DNA from: Serripes groenlandicus | Lineage: Eukaryota; Mollusca; Bivalvia; Cardiida; Cardiidae | DNA length: 64,000 bases | Direction of reading: 5' to 3' | Assembly: GCA_031761405.1 (NCBI GenBank) | Contig: JASEVX010000013.1 | Coordinates: forward strand, 52,081,956 to 52,145,955 | In this document: positions 1-10,580 of the stretch, one piece after another | Numbering within the stretch: the first letter of the stretch is position 1 | Layout of the letters: each line of letters opens with the position of its first letter | Notes under the pieces: generated by a model | Told to the model about the DNA's origin: nothing | The model's database searches: none | The model's input: the letters and a program-made list of their open reading frames with translations, nothing else | Made by a program: the position numbers and the translations under genes

Positions 1-160
1 CGGCCCCCGCCCTCAGGACAGGTAGGGATGGTCAAGTACATGGGGAGGCCAATAGGGAGGCCAGAGAAAGACACTCTAGACCTGTAGATATGACCACATA
101 TAGGGCAAGGTAGAAATGAGACCTCTTATGTTCCCTGTTAAATATGTTCTCATTTCCTTT

Positions 161-388
161 TAACCCTTTCCCTCATATAGACGCTTTCTGACGCCTCTGC
201 AGCATACAGCTTTTTGAATACATAGTGACAAAAGAGGAAATTGCTCAAAACGAGCAATTTCTCCTTTTGCCACAATGTTTTCCACTTTTAATCATAGGTT
301 ATCTATTCAATTATAGAGATTTTCTATTTGTTGACAAAATATGTTCAAAGTCTTCTGCTGCAGAATTGCCATATGAGGGAAAGGGTTA
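161..388. mobile_element. piggyBac-like foldback MITE, complete copy
   Basis: The copy is bounded by TTAA on both sides and reads TTAACCCTTTCCC at the left and GGGAAAGGGTTAA at the right. The outer arms carry CTCTGCAGCA and TCTGCTGCAGA. An inner hairpin near 225-285 pairs gaggaaattgctc with gagcaatttctcc. No transposase is present. A TTAA target site and inverted ends starting CCCT are typical of piggyBac elements (family knowledge); the superfamily assignment is inference. At least 20 related copies occur in the window. Confidence 0.75.
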
Positions 389-612
389 ATTAAACCTCTC
401 CCACTTGCAGCTGAAATTTGACACTTTTTTTTACAGACAACTATTCAAAACAATGCAGCAAAAGGAGAAATTGTTCCTCCCAAGCAATTTCTCCTTTTGC
501 CACAATGTTTTCAACTGCATTCAATGATAATTATACACTCATTTACAGAGATTTTCCATAGTATTACCTTCAGATGTTTAAAGTCATCTGCTGCATATTT
601 GTTGTATTTGGA
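385..612. mobile_element. foldback MITE, second copy abutting the first
   Basis: It begins in the TTAA that closes the previous copy. It keeps the central hairpin (aaaggagaaattg near 460 against caatttctccttttg near 484) and the right arm with TCATCTGCTGCA near 585. The left arm is degenerate. Confidence 0.55.
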
Positions 613-1300
613 CTGGCCTTTTACGCATTCGGCCAAGTTTGATCTATACCTAAGATTAGATAGCGATCTGAAAATTTAGTAATTTTTGTAAACGGTTATA
701 CATTCATTTAAAAAGATTTTCAACATTTTTGCCAAGATGTTTTCAAAGGATTCTGCTTTAATTTTGTCATATGCGGGAAATTGTACAGCAAACATTTGGT
801 AAATCTCTGTATCTACTAAACCTCTATTTTGACCATAGGGTTGTTTGTATCCCCATAACTACTTCATGCTGATTTTCTTTCGAATGGACTTTTTGGATTT
901 GGAAGAGTCGAAGAAGATCTAGATAAAACAATTGTTGAGTTTAGCAGCCAACAGTAAAGAACCTGGTCAGAGGTTAATCGTTTCTAGCAGCCAAAGGGTT
1001 AAATGCTTGCCATTGTAATTGTATTGAAACCATATAACACTCAAACATGAAAAACTAACATCATCTTATTGTCACGACTGTTGCTTTGATAAAATAGCTC
1101 AAGACTTAAATGTTTTCACTGACCTATTTATTGATGAAATTTACCACAAGGGGAACTTGCTCATAATAGCCAATTTCTCCTTCGAACATCATGTTTTTTC
1201 ATTCTTAAAAAGACAGCTTTATTTGTCAAAATGTTCAGAGTTTTTTGGGGTATTTTAAATGTTTAAGGCAGACAAAAAGTTTATAGCAAGTGAACAAGGT
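613..1300. other. no gene recognised
   Basis: AT-rich sequence with no convincing exon. Short scraps resemble arms of the TTAA foldback family, for example tttcaaaggattctgc near 742 and caatttctccttcg near 1171. No other element is recognised. Confidence 0.4.
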
Positions 1301-1306
1301 AGAGGT

Positions 1307-1722
1307 TTATAGTATTCCAACATACAACAAATCTGTAGCAGACAACTTTGCAAACATCTCCGCATATATGAAAGTATAATTATTTAATTGAGTTGAAAAT
1401 GCTGTGCTGAAAGTAGACCTTTGCAGAGATGAAATCTCTATAAATGAATATATGATTATTCAAAAGATTTTGAAACATTATGGCAAAAGGAGACTACTAC
1501 AGATATATATAATGCAACTGCATTGGATTGAAAGGGTTCAGAAATCCATTGCTTTTTTCAATTTCATTTTGCTTATGATGAGCCATTTCTCCTTTTCCCA
1601 CAATATTTTCAGTTTCTAAATCTACTAAAAAACTAGTTTTTCAATAAGACAAGATTTTTTGACATTTTTAACCAGATTTTTTCAAAGGCATCTGCTGCAG
1701 ATGAGTTGTATGTGTTAAAGCA
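1307..1722. mobile_element. degenerate foldback MITE copy
   Basis: The left arm near 1318-1350 reads catacaacaaatctgtagca; the right arm near 1678-1710 reads aaaggcatctgctgcagatg followed by agttgtatgtg. The central hairpin halves lie near 1470-1495 and 1585-1612, separated by extra sequence, so the hairpin has been opened by an insertion or expansion. Confidence 0.5.
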
Positions 1723-1841
1723 GTTACATCTATTTTGCATGCAGCCTAATTAAATTGATATCAGCCATGTGATTTGATCAAATCTTCACTGTGGCTAATG
1801 TACTAAGATAGTCTTTTCTCAGAAAATGCTTCAGATTGTTG

Positions 1842-2010
1842 ATCCCAGTCGCGGCAGGACGGTCATGGTGGAGTGCTCATGGGCAAGGCACATTTCCTAG
1901 CCTAGTACTGGTTTGTTTACCCAGGGATCATGCATAAGTGAACTGTCACCGTGATATAACTGAAATAACGTTGAAAGCAGCATAAAATCACAATAAAACA
2001 AATCAGATTG
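1842..2010 (+). mobile_element. 3' part of a tRNA-derived SINE
   Basis: It contains ggtcatggtggagtgctcat, then gggcaaggcaca, then agcctagtactggtttgttt. This is the body of the SINE present full length in reverse at 22297-22527. The tRNA-like head is missing, as expected for 5' truncation. A more diverged relative lies at 2223-2337. Confidence 0.65.
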
Positions 2011-2222
2011 TTGCTATGGTAACCAGCTTCTGTTGGCATTACAGAACACTTCCATATTAGATAGGTTGTATGTCTCTTATATTATTCATGTCTGTATGGG
2101 TTTATTTTATATGTCTGTGTATGTTCAAGATTTCATTTTTATTTACATTTGCTTGTTTTGGTAAGGTATTGAGTGAAAAGATTTTTCCTTAGATGTCATA
2201 TCAGTTATTGTGTCTACCACAT

Positions 2223-2337
2223 AAGTCATTGCTAAACTGGCACTAAGGGAGCACTTCTCCTATTCTGGTATGTTTACTCTGTGATCATGAAAAAGTGAAC
2301 TGTCGCCGTGTAATGTTAAAAATCGGTATAAAGCTCC
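2223..2337 (+). mobile_element. diverged SINE body fragment
   Basis: The stretch from aaactggcactaagg through tctggtatgtttact to gaactgtcgccgtgt parallels the SINE body at 1842-2010 with many substitutions. The shared order of blocks supports homology. Confidence 0.4.
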
Positions 2338-2349
2338 ATTTAATGAAAA

Positions 2350-2518
2350 CATATGGACACCATGCTCAAAGTGATTTATTGTGATAGGATACAAGGTTCT
2401 AGGTGTTTTATTGTGATAGGACACCATGCATGTTCAAGGTGTCTTATTGTGATAGGACACCATGCTTGCTCTATATGAGTTATTGGGATAGGACACTGTG
2501 CATGCTCAAGGTGATTTA
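2350..2518 (+). repeat. 36-bp minisatellite, left part
   Basis: About four to five copies of a 36-bp unit that contains attgtgataggacaccatgc and a gctcaagg block. Because 36 is a multiple of three, all copies share one frame, which produces an apparent repetitive peptide (CDRTPC recurring). This is best read as a repeat artefact, not a gene. Confidence 0.85.
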
Positions 2519-2823
2519 TTATACCCCCAGATACATATTATATGGGGGCTATATAGGAGTCACGCTTGTCGGTCGGTCGGTCGGTCCGTTTGTCGGTCCG
2601 TTGGTCTGTGGACATTTCTTGTGAACACTATTTCTCAGCAACTATTGGTCAGAATTCAATATAACTTCACAAGAATGATTAATACCAAGCCTTGTTGTGC
2701 ATATTGTCGGTTTGTTGCACTGGAATTATATTTAAATGAGTTATGGCCCTTTGAATTTCTTGTACATATGTATATTGTCAGGCACCAGCTTGGAGTATTC
2801 ATCACCTTCAGTGATATTTCTAG
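2519..2823 (+). mobile_element. hairpin-ended element (CCCCCAGATAC family) inside the minisatellite
   Basis: The 5' end reads tacccccagatac with a partner atgggggcta, forming a short terminal hairpin. A ggtcggtcggtcggtc run follows near 2570-2585, then aacactatttctcagcaac. The 3' end reads caccttcagtgatatttcta. The element sits inside the 36-bp array: minisatellite sequence flanks it on both sides. Other copies lie at 3688-3916, 36493-37421 and, reversed, 63432-63903. Confidence 0.75.
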
Positions 2824-3035
2824 TTGTGATAGGCGACAATAAGTCACCTTGAGCATGAATGGTGTCCTATCACAATTTGTGATAAGACACCATGCATGCT
2901 CAAGGTGACTTATTGTGAAAGGACACCATGCATGCTAAAGGTGACTCATTGTGATAGGACACCATGCTTGCTCAAGGTGACTTATTGTGATATGACACCA
3001 TGCTTGCTCAAGGTGATTTATTGTGACAGCCTCTG
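2824..3035 (+). repeat. 36-bp minisatellite, right part, with inverted junction
   Basis: One monomer is inverted relative to the rest. Positions 2837-2915 form a near-perfect palindrome (aataagtcaccttgagcatg paired with catgctcaaggtgacttatt), followed by four direct copies. Confidence 0.85.
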
Positions 3036-3292
3036 TGACACATCATTATACACTCCTGTTTGGAAATGTTCAAAGAATGAACTAATAGGGAGAAACTGAT
3101 TTGACATCTACTGATTAAACTTTTTTTTGTTTTAAATTATTTTATGCGGAGGGTGCACATTGTAGGGTAAATAACCATTAGTGTTTTATGCTATTTGGCA
3201 TACATGATTATATTATGCTCATTTTTATCCATTTTTGCCTCATTGTTGTCGCTCAATAATCGTCTTAGAAATCGTTTTATGAAACATTTGAT

Positions 3293-3511
3293 TTAACTAT
3301 CCCTCTCCCACATACAACACATCTGCAGCAGATGAATTTGAAATCAACTTGAGAAAAATATGGAAAAACTCTTTAGTTTTAGATTACAGTTGAAAATATT
3401 GTGAAAAAAAGGATTAATTGTTCATTATTAGCAATTTCCCCTTTCTTCACAATGTTTTCCAAAGTCAACTGCTGCAGAGGCATCATAAGCGTCTGAATCT
3501 GGGAAATGGCT
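3293..3511. mobile_element. foldback MITE copy
   Basis: It runs from ttaactatccctctccca to gaatctgggaaatgg. The left arm has catctgcagcagatga and the right has caactgctgcagaggc. The central hairpin near 3410-3455 is partly eroded. Confidence 0.6.
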
Positions 3512-3638
3512 TAGTTTCGAAACCATTTGTCACTTTCCTTGCTGGGACAGTTTTATAACAGACTGGTATAACTTCATAATACTGAAGTGGAATATATGTT
3601 GTTTATGTGAGCTTATGATCTACCTGGAAAATATTTTT

Positions 3639-4025
3639 AACTCTTTCCCTTTTACAACACATTTGCAGGAGCTGACTTTAATATTATTATACCCCCAGAT
3701 ACGTAGTATATGGGGGCTATATAGGAGTCACGCTTGACGGTCGGTCAGTCGGTCGGTCGGTCGGTTAGTCGGTCGGTCCGTTGGTCTGGACATTTCTTGT
3801 GAACACTATATCTCAGCAACCCTTTTTAAATGAGTTATGTCCCCTTGAATTTCTCATACATATGTATATTGTCAGGCACCAGCTGGGGGTATTCATCACC
3901 TTCAGTGATATTTCTAGTTTTGTCTAAAATATGAAAAATCCTCAAGTTGAAAACATTGTGGCAAATAGAGAAATTGCTCTTTATACAGAGGTGTCAGAAA
4001 GCATCTGTATGTGGGAAAGAGTTAA
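3639..4025. mobile_element. foldback MITE split by a nested element
   Basis: The left arm (aactctttcccttttacaac at 3641) and right arm (ctgtatgtgggaaagagtta near 4005) are separated by a CCCCCAGATAC-family element at 3688-3916. The MITE resumes at 3917 with gttgaaaacattgtggc at 3947. This gives a relative age: the MITE was present first. Confidence 0.65.
3688..3916 (+). mobile_element. hairpin-ended element (CCCCCAGATAC family), short copy
   Basis: It starts tacccccagatacgtag and carries five to six ggtc/ggtt tetranucleotides at about 3740-3785. It ends in caccttcagtgatatttcta. It contains one shortened internal unit. Confidence 0.7.
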
Positions 4026-4497
4026 TGTATGTAAAATTATTTGCTTCTGTTGCATGCATAGATCTGGCTTGTTTTTACAATAATTCCGTCCAAATTAGCT
4101 TTAATTTATTCTTTATTATATATGTATTGTGATTACATTTTTCATGTGACAACTATTCCGTTTACTTTACAAGTATTTGATATAGTATATGTAATTTTAA
4201 CTTATTTATGACACAGAATTTGATACTGCCGGTTTTGAGCAGTTTTCCTTTTTCCAACAAGTCTATAAAGCCATAAAAATATAAAGTCATCAAAATTTAG
4301 AAGGGTAGGAGAATGTTATCCGTGGCCACTCTATACAGATTCAATGAAATAAGGCCCAAGTTGATAGGTTTCAAGTTAGTATTCACAAAACAGAAAGTCC
4401 AAGTTTATATGATGCCAGGGTTCTCCTACAAACTGGAGCCAAACCATTTTGTCTTAGAAACCTAAATTATGTGTACTTTGGGAAATACTGGTGCACA

Positions 4498-4745
4498 TCG
4501 AGGGCTTGGCGTGAAACAGTTGTAACTAAAATTGGTATTTTGTTACCAAGGTTAATCACCTCGCCATTAAGTCTTTAAAAGCGTTAAATAATTTTTCTTG
4601 GTAAACAATGGAAATTTAGGTGCCATTGCTCGTTCTGAGCAATGGCACCTAAATTTGCATTGTTTACAAAGGGGTCAAAATTGCCCCTAAACCAGGGTTT
4701 TCTAAATAGGTTTTTAGTTACAACCGTTTCACGCCAAGCCCTCGA
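4498..4745. mobile_element. palindromic MITE (TCGAGGGCTTGG ends), intact copy
   Basis: 248 bp with terminal inverted repeats of about 35 bp, tcgagggcttggcgtgaaac at the left and gtttcacgccaagccctcga at the right. The centre is a second hairpin, ggtgccattgctc against gagcaatggcacc near 4620-4651, so the whole element can fold on itself. Non-coding. A second copy in opposite orientation lies at 5386-5801. Confidence 0.85.
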
Positions 4746-4939
4746 TATGTATTATGCTATCTTCTCTAGTCAGATGTCATAATCTATCCAACATTAAATT
4801 GATCAAAAAAATTGGCTTGGCCATGATTCATTAGATTCCCATATGGAATGAATCATGTTCTCAAACTATATGCATTGTGGTAGCAGAAATAATTTCTGAT
4901 ATTGAGTCTGTGTGTCAGTGCTTTCATTCTAGTATTCAC

Positions 4940-5310
4940 AAAACAGAAAAGTCCAAGTTTATATGATGCTGTCTATGGGAAAAGGTACAAGCTTGCTTTT
5001 CTTAACAGTGCAGGTTCAGATCAGCCTGTTTTTCTACAATTACAATAAGAATCAACAGCAGCTACTAACAAGCTTAATTTAGCGAGTGATATGTAAACAG
5101 TGTAGATCCAGATCAGCCTGTACTTCTACAATTACAATAATAATCAACAGAAGCTACTTACAAGCTTAATTTAGTAAGTGATATGTGAACAGTGTATATC
5201 CAGATCAGCCTGTACTTCTACAATTACAATAAGAATCAACAGAAGTTACTAACAAGCTTATATTTGTGAGTGATATGTGAACAGCGTTGTTCCAGATCAG
5301 CCTGTGTATC
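4940..5310 (+). repeat. 92-bp tandem repeat, 3-4 copies
   Basis: The block attacaataagaatcaacag recurs at 5039, 5131 and 5223, giving a period of 92 bp. Each unit also carries ccagatcagcctgt and a tacaagctta block. No coding content is seen. Confidence 0.8.
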
Positions 5311-5385
5311 CACAAACGGACTCATATAAGAAAGGTCATTTGTTTTTATCAGCTGCCAGGCAGGGTGCCATAGAAATCTGTTCTC

Positions 5386-5801
5386 TCGAGGGCTTGGTGT
5401 GAAACGGTTGTAACTAAAAACGTGTGGAAGACAGTGGTGCAGAGGTAGAGCGTCGGCCTCTCGTATCAAAGGTCCCTGGTTCGAGTCCCGTGATGAGCGG
5501 GTCCTGACTTTGGGATTTTTCACACAAACGGCGCGAGTACTGGTTAAGTCTCCAGGAAGCAGACATCGAGAGTGATTAATCTAAGCCAAAGGCTTGTTTC
5601 GCAATCGATGTAAAATAAATAAGTTTAAACTAAACTAAAAACCTATTTCAAAAACCATGTTCAGAACGACCAATGGCACCTAAATTTCCATTGTTTACCA
5701 AGAAAAATGATTTAACGCTTTTAAAGACTTCATGACGAGGTGATCAACCTTGGTAACAAAATACCAATTTTAGTTACAACCGTTTCACGCCAAGCCCTCG
5801 A
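5386..5801. mobile_element. palindromic MITE, copy interrupted by a SINE
   Basis: Same TCGAGGGCTTGG ends as 4498-4745, in reverse orientation. Removing 5422-5632 and one target duplication restores an element of about 195 bp, missing some of the central hairpin. Confidence 0.8.
5422..5632 (+). mobile_element. tRNA-derived SINE with exact 10-bp target duplication
   Basis: An A-box-like segment (agtggtgcagaggtagagcg) and a B-box (ggttcgagtcc near 5478) are spaced as in a tRNA promoter. A non-tRNA body and a short A/T-rich tail (gtaaaataaataag) follow. The flanks are identical 10-mers, aactaaaaac, at 5412-5421 and 5633-5642. Known tRNA genes are about 73 bp with paired arms; this is about 211 bp and lacks a clean cloverleaf, so it is a SINE and not a tRNA gene. 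Confidence 0.88.
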
Positions 5802-5889
5802 TTATTCTGTCCATCATGCTTTCACCTACTAACTTGTCTCCATGGTGATTAGGGTGTACACCTTGGGAGCAGGAGACAAGAGTTCAATA

Positions 5890-6292
5890 CCAGGACAGGT
5901 CATACCAGATGGTCAGAATTGCATTTACGTACAGTTAAGACTCTGGTGCGGTATCGTGTTGATTACAAATCGACCGGCACAGAACTTCCTCATTCCTACA
6001 GGAGACCCTGAGCCACGTCAGATGGTCAGAACTGTATTTACGTACAGTTAAGACTCTGGTGCGGTATCGTGTTGATTACAATTCAACCGGCACATAACTT
6101 CCTCATTCGTACAGTAGATCCTGAGCCACGTCAGATGAGCAGAATTGCATTTGCGTACTATCAGGAGTTTGGTGCGATATCGTGTTTACTACAGGCAGGG
6201 ACGTGTATATATTGGCACCGGAACAGAACTTCTCCATTCCTATAACTTACGTCATCAGAGGATCGAATTGCGTCGCGCCTGAAGATTTGATG
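5890..6292 (+). repeat. 113-bp tandem repeat running into the gap
   Basis: The block cagatggtcagaa recurs at 5906, 6019 and 6132 (period 113), with a further diverged copy before the N run. Each unit contains gactctggtgcggtatcgtg. The assembly gap begins inside this array, so the true copy number is unknown. Confidence 0.8.
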
Positions 6293-6492
6293 NNNNNNNN
6301 NNNNNNNNNNNNNNNNNNNNNNNNNNNNNNNNNNNNNNNNNNNNNNNNNNNNNNNNNNNNNNNNNNNNNNNNNNNNNNNNNNNNNNNNNNNNNNNNNNNN
6401 NNNNNNNNNNNNNNNNNNNNNNNNNNNNNNNNNNNNNNNNNNNNNNNNNNNNNNNNNNNNNNNNNNNNNNNNNNNNNNNNNNNNNNNNNNNN
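6293..6492. other. assembly gap of exactly 200 N
   Basis: A run of 200 N. The round number implies a placeholder, not a measured distance. Apparent reading frames crossing it are meaningless. Confidence 0.98.
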
Positions 6493-7360
6493 TATTTTTC
6501 ATTTGTCTTCCACCCTGACCGGGTCATACCAAAGACTTTAAAGAATGCATATGTATAAACACACATATATACACACACAATTGCATACATGTATATGTTA
6601 TATATATAACTCTCTAGTTATAGAGATATCTCTCAAAGTGAGGCAGATATCTCTCATACGAATAAATAGTAAAACGTCATGCCATATTGGTCGTAGATTC
6701 GTATTTTGAGTATTTGATGTGATTGGGAGGAATCCGGGTCTCCCGCTCATTAGTACAGAATGATTATAATAAGAATTACAGGCTTGCGATTCTTAGTCGA
6801 TCAACATTAGGTAAATTCAAAAAATAACATCAAGGTTGGTTTTCATTAGCTTTTATATTTTATAATAAAAGCTTATTAGGGTGCGTACCTTGATATCTAC
6901 ACCGAATCAATACTCACTATAAAAGGATATCAAAACGGTCCGATGTATTAATTATATGACGCGAAAATATGCAGGAATACGATTGTCAAAGGTGGGCAGA
7001 ATGATGTTCTCCCTTCAACTTGTTATAGGCTACCAAGATCAATAAATAACTTCGATTCCCTGTGATTATCCTGAACTACTTAATGAATTACTATGAAAAA
7101 TATCCGAGAATTCACAATGTTCCTGTTGTTTGGTAAATAGTCTGCCCTTATGCTAAAATATTAAGTCAACCGACCATCTCTACAGACAGGGTTTATTACC
7201 TAATACTTTATCCATGCTATGTATGGACACCTGGTACATTTTATAAGTAAAAAAAACAAGAAGGTTATGAGATTTAAGAACACGAGTAAAGTACGAGAGT
7301 AACAGACAGGAATACGGAGCGACCATCTGTGTGTGTCATTCTTGTCACATAGTGATAAGT
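6493..7360. other. no gene recognised
   Basis: Contains alternating purine-pyrimidine tracts (acacacatatatacacac near 6560) and AT-rich sequence. No splice-bounded open frame was found. Confidence 0.4.
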
Positions 7361-7367
7361 GTCAAAG

Positions 7368-7617
7368 ATGGACAGGTGCGTGACGAGACTGAGGCTAAAC
7401 TTTCAATCTCTTGACAGGGAGCATATGATATCACATTTTGGGCGGCTCCTCGGTATGCACAACGTGTGATGTTCACAACACTACAGAACATTTCTTGATA
7501 CACTGTCGCGGGCACAGTGAGGCAAGATATAAGCTCTCTGGAGCACTAAAACGGATAGGAGTTGCCCTGAACCTAAACAATCCACCTTTCTCACTCTATA
7601 GACTTACCTGCTAGACT
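7368..7617 (+). pseudogene. LINE ORF2 C-terminal fragment
   Basis: The first frame reads DRCVTRLRLNFQSLDREH and continues to GRLLG. After a frameshift near 7450 the reading continues CTTCDVHNTTEHFLIHC and ends at a TAG near 7615. The pattern C-x2-C followed by EHFLxxC is the zinc-knuckle-like tail after the reverse transcriptase in many animal non-LTR retrotransposons (family knowledge). Only the extreme C-terminus remains; no RT core, endonuclease or 3' tail is visible. It is a dead remnant: length about 80 codons against 900-1200 for an intact ORF2. The clade cannot be assigned from this stretch alone. Confidence 0.72.
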
Positions 7618-7904
7618 GTCAGATGACAGATAAAATATAATCCGCAGTTGCTAGATTATGGAGTGAATCCTTCCTATATAGTTCCAACGTTGACAATTGA
7701 AGATTTTAAACAAACACAAATTGAGACATGACTGTAGGGGACAATATAAAAAGTCCCCACTCTGATCATATCCCGGGTCGTGAAGGTTCATGGTGTCGGC
7801 AGGTCTTCTCTTTCACGATATTGACTAGTCAACATCCTTCGGATCCGGAATGTGGTCGGGGTATGCATGCGAATCTCCATATTGACCATACTCAAAATGT
7901 TCTA

Positions 7905-8004
7905 CATTCTACCATTGTAGCGTTTTGGGCTATGGCTCTTTCCCAAAAGTAGACCTAACCCAGAAACCTATATTCAATCAAAGTTCATTATCAAAACTAC
8001 CAAA
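7905..8004 (+). repeat. dispersed repeat shared with 14935-15030
   Basis: The stretch ttgtagcgttttgggctatg through cctatattcaatcaaagttc is nearly identical to the one at about 14941-15015. It precedes a Helitron-like 5' end here. Its identity is unknown. Confidence 0.65.
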
Positions 8005-8460
8005 CAAGAGGCCCAAGAGGGCCAGTATCGCTCCACGGCCATAAGGCAAAAATCAAAATCTCCAAACAGCCCTGCTCCCTGGTGGCCATGTTTTTTACCA
8101 ACCACCATAACTTAAAGGAATCTTGTAGAGTGTCACCCAAGGAATGTTTCTGCAAAACTATTTGAAAATCGGCCCGACACTTTCGGAGGAGAGAAAGTTT
8201 TCTCTATAGCCAAGTAAGGCAAAATAGCCCCGCCCTCTGGCAGCCATGTTTTTAGACCAACCAACATGGCTTGAAGGAATCTGATTTGAAAATCGGCTGA
8301 ACACTTTCGGAGAAGAAGATTTTTTTAAGTTTTTTTAAGTTTTCACTATAGCTATATAAGTTAAAATAGCCCCGCCCCCCTGTCTGCTATGTTTTTCAAC
8401 CAATCAACATTTCTTGAAGGAATCTAATAAAGGGTCAACCAAGGAACATTTCTACAAAAT
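8005..8460 (+). mobile_element. Helitron-like element, truncated at its 3' end
   Basis: It starts aacaagaggcccaagagggc, then tatcgctccac, the 5' end of the type whose 3' partner is GTGGAGCTAA. The body holds diverged copies of the 166-bp unit (gccccgcc, then ggcagccatgttttt, then aatcaacatg). The expected 3' hairpin is absent; another family's tail follows. Confidence 0.6.
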
Positions 8461-8686
8461 TATTTGAAAATCAAACCTTTGACCTTCAAGCGTGACCTTA
8501 ACCTTGAACCGGTATGGTCGAGACATATGTTCTGCACATTGCCTTGATGAGGTGAACATGTGACCCAAGTTTCATGAAGATCCTTCAAGGCGTCTTGGGA
8601 GATATGGAGCGGACATGATTTGGGACAGACAGACAGACAGACATCCAGGACAAAAACAATGTATACAGGGGGAGACATAATAACAT
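8461..8686 (+). mobile_element. GTCTCCCC-family element, 3' end
   Basis: One internal unit (aacctttgaccttcaagcgt through tcatgaagatccttcaa) is followed by gacagacagacagacagac and then tgtatacagggggagacat. It has the same tail as the large copy at 62300-63116. Confidence 0.7.
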
Positions 8687-8696
8687 ACTTACTTCA

Positions 8697-8880
8697 TCTG
8701 AGCCTCTGGGAGGTTTCTGTCATTTTTCCCAACATTATATTGCTGACAGGTTAAATGAGCTTGCCTGAAAGTTTGTTCTGCAGTATATATGCTAGTCTAC
8801 ATAATGAAAAAGTAACGAACAAGGACAATTAATACCGAAACTGGATTCTTACTTTAACGAGAAAGTTTTTTTTCGATTAA
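8697..8880 (+). repeat. dispersed repeat shared with 14270-14450
   Basis: The stretch from ctgagcctctgggag through ttgctgacaggttaaatgag to aataccgaaactggattc matches 14278-14445. Non-coding, identity unknown. Confidence 0.7.
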
Positions 8881-9293
8881 ACGCATAACAAAACCATTTT
8901 AGTATAAGAATGAATAACGCGGATAAATTTTCAAAGTTTTCGGTTGATTTAAAAAAAAATGCTGAATATGTGGCTTGGTTGACATCCCCAGAGTCCCAGG
9001 TTATCATTCTAGTATTCTACCCCCAGCCTTACAGAGAACAACAACACCAATAACCAGTACGATGTTGTTTGCTGACATATTGATAGCTTCCTTTGGTAAT
9101 GATTGAATGTTTTCAGCATGTAAATTTTATATAAAAATTAAATCTTTCTAATTTTAATTACTTTTTAAAGACATGAGCCCCTTGTTTTGCTTGAAAAATC
9201 AATATTTAGATGATATTTCTCACTTAAAATGCTGTTTTGGAATGATTTTGATTCAAAAAGAAGTTGAACTGTTTCGTGGTACTATATAAGACT

Positions 9294-10262
9294 TTTATAG
9301 CCCAGATATACAGTACTGAACACCTTTATGTTGTCTATTCTATGCCTAAGAAATTAAAGGGTGCAGCGTGAAAATTACTTGAATGTGAAAATATAAGAGT
9401 GCTTTGCTGTAATATCTATGAAAGCAGGGGTGGCTTCTTTTACATCAATGACTCATTTGATAGCTAGGAAGTCTCTAGGATAAATTAAAGCATTTGAAAC
9501 ACAGAAATATGGGGACAAAACCCTTTTTCTTATCAAAATTTGGGCTATTACACTTAATTCTGGTTGATTTTTCTGAAATGACACGAGAAAAGGGGTATTT
9601 GGATAGGTGCAATTTCTGTGGATTTAGTGCATTTCTATTGGGTGTTGGGGAACCAAATCATACGCAGTCATTGAAATGATACAGAGGATTTGAAGGGTGC
9701 AGATTTTGATCAAAATGAACCCATCCGTGGATCTAGATTTGTCCCGGATGTCCGAAAGGCCCTTTTTTCCTACACACTTGTATAGCCCAGATATACAGTA
9801 CTGAACACCTTTATGTTGTCTATTATATGCCTAAGAAATTAAAGGGTGCAGAGTAAAATTTACTTGAATGTGAAAATATAACAGTGCTTTGCTGTAATAT
9901 CTATGAAAGCAGGGGTGGTTTCTTTTTTACATCAATGACTCATTTGATAGTTAGGAAGTCTCTAGGATAAATTAAAGCATTTGAAACACAGAAATATGGG
10001 GACAAAACTCTTTTTCTTAGCAAAATTTGGGCTATTACACTTAATTCTGGTTGATTGTTCTGAAACGACACGAGAAAAGGGGTATTTGGATAGGTGCAAT
10101 TTGTGTGGATTTAGTGCATTTCTATTGGGTGTCAGAGAACCAAATCATACGCAGTCATTATAATGATACAGAGGATTTGAAGGGTGCAGATTTTGATCAA
10201 AATGAACCAATCCGTGGATCCAGATTTGTCGTGGATGTCCGAAAGCCCCTTTTTTCCTACCA
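9294..10262 (+). repeat. recent tandem duplication of a 487-bp segment
   Basis: Two head-to-tail copies (about 9294-9778 and 9779-10262) both begin tatagcccagatatacagta and end near ccttttttcctac. They differ by scattered substitutions. Each has a matching short open frame (from 9494 and 9981) with no recognisable domain; conservation of the frame follows from the duplication and is not evidence of coding. Confidence 0.9.
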
Positions 10263-10580
10263 CAGTAGTTAAAAAAAAATTGCTTGTTATATTCCAAGAA
10301 AAAAATGTGAGACATTTCCACTTAAAAAGAGTTCAATGAGACATCATCATGCTACAATTTAATTAAAAACATGCCATTAGTATGGTTTTCAAAACAAATG
10401 AAGGGAGATTACTCCAAAAGCATTTGTGTAGACTTCTACAAATCAATCTGAAGCTTTTTTGGATTTATAGCACTCTACATGATTGACTGAAGTTGTTCAA
10501 AGATTCATGAAGTTTGCATGTGTTTCCATCACGTCTGATCAAGGCGATGTTTAAAATAGACAAAACCCCAGGCTTTAATA

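Noticed and set aside
2403..3099. repetitive Cys-Asp-Arg-Thr-Pro-Cys peptides
   Set aside because: Translation of the 36-bp minisatellite; no start context or splice sites.
5422..5495. tRNA gene
   Set aside because: A and B boxes are present but the arms do not form a clean cloverleaf. The unit continues for about 211 bp with a target duplication, so it is a SINE.
6161..6590. three frames of 110-120 codons across the N run
   Set aside because: They consist mainly of gap characters.
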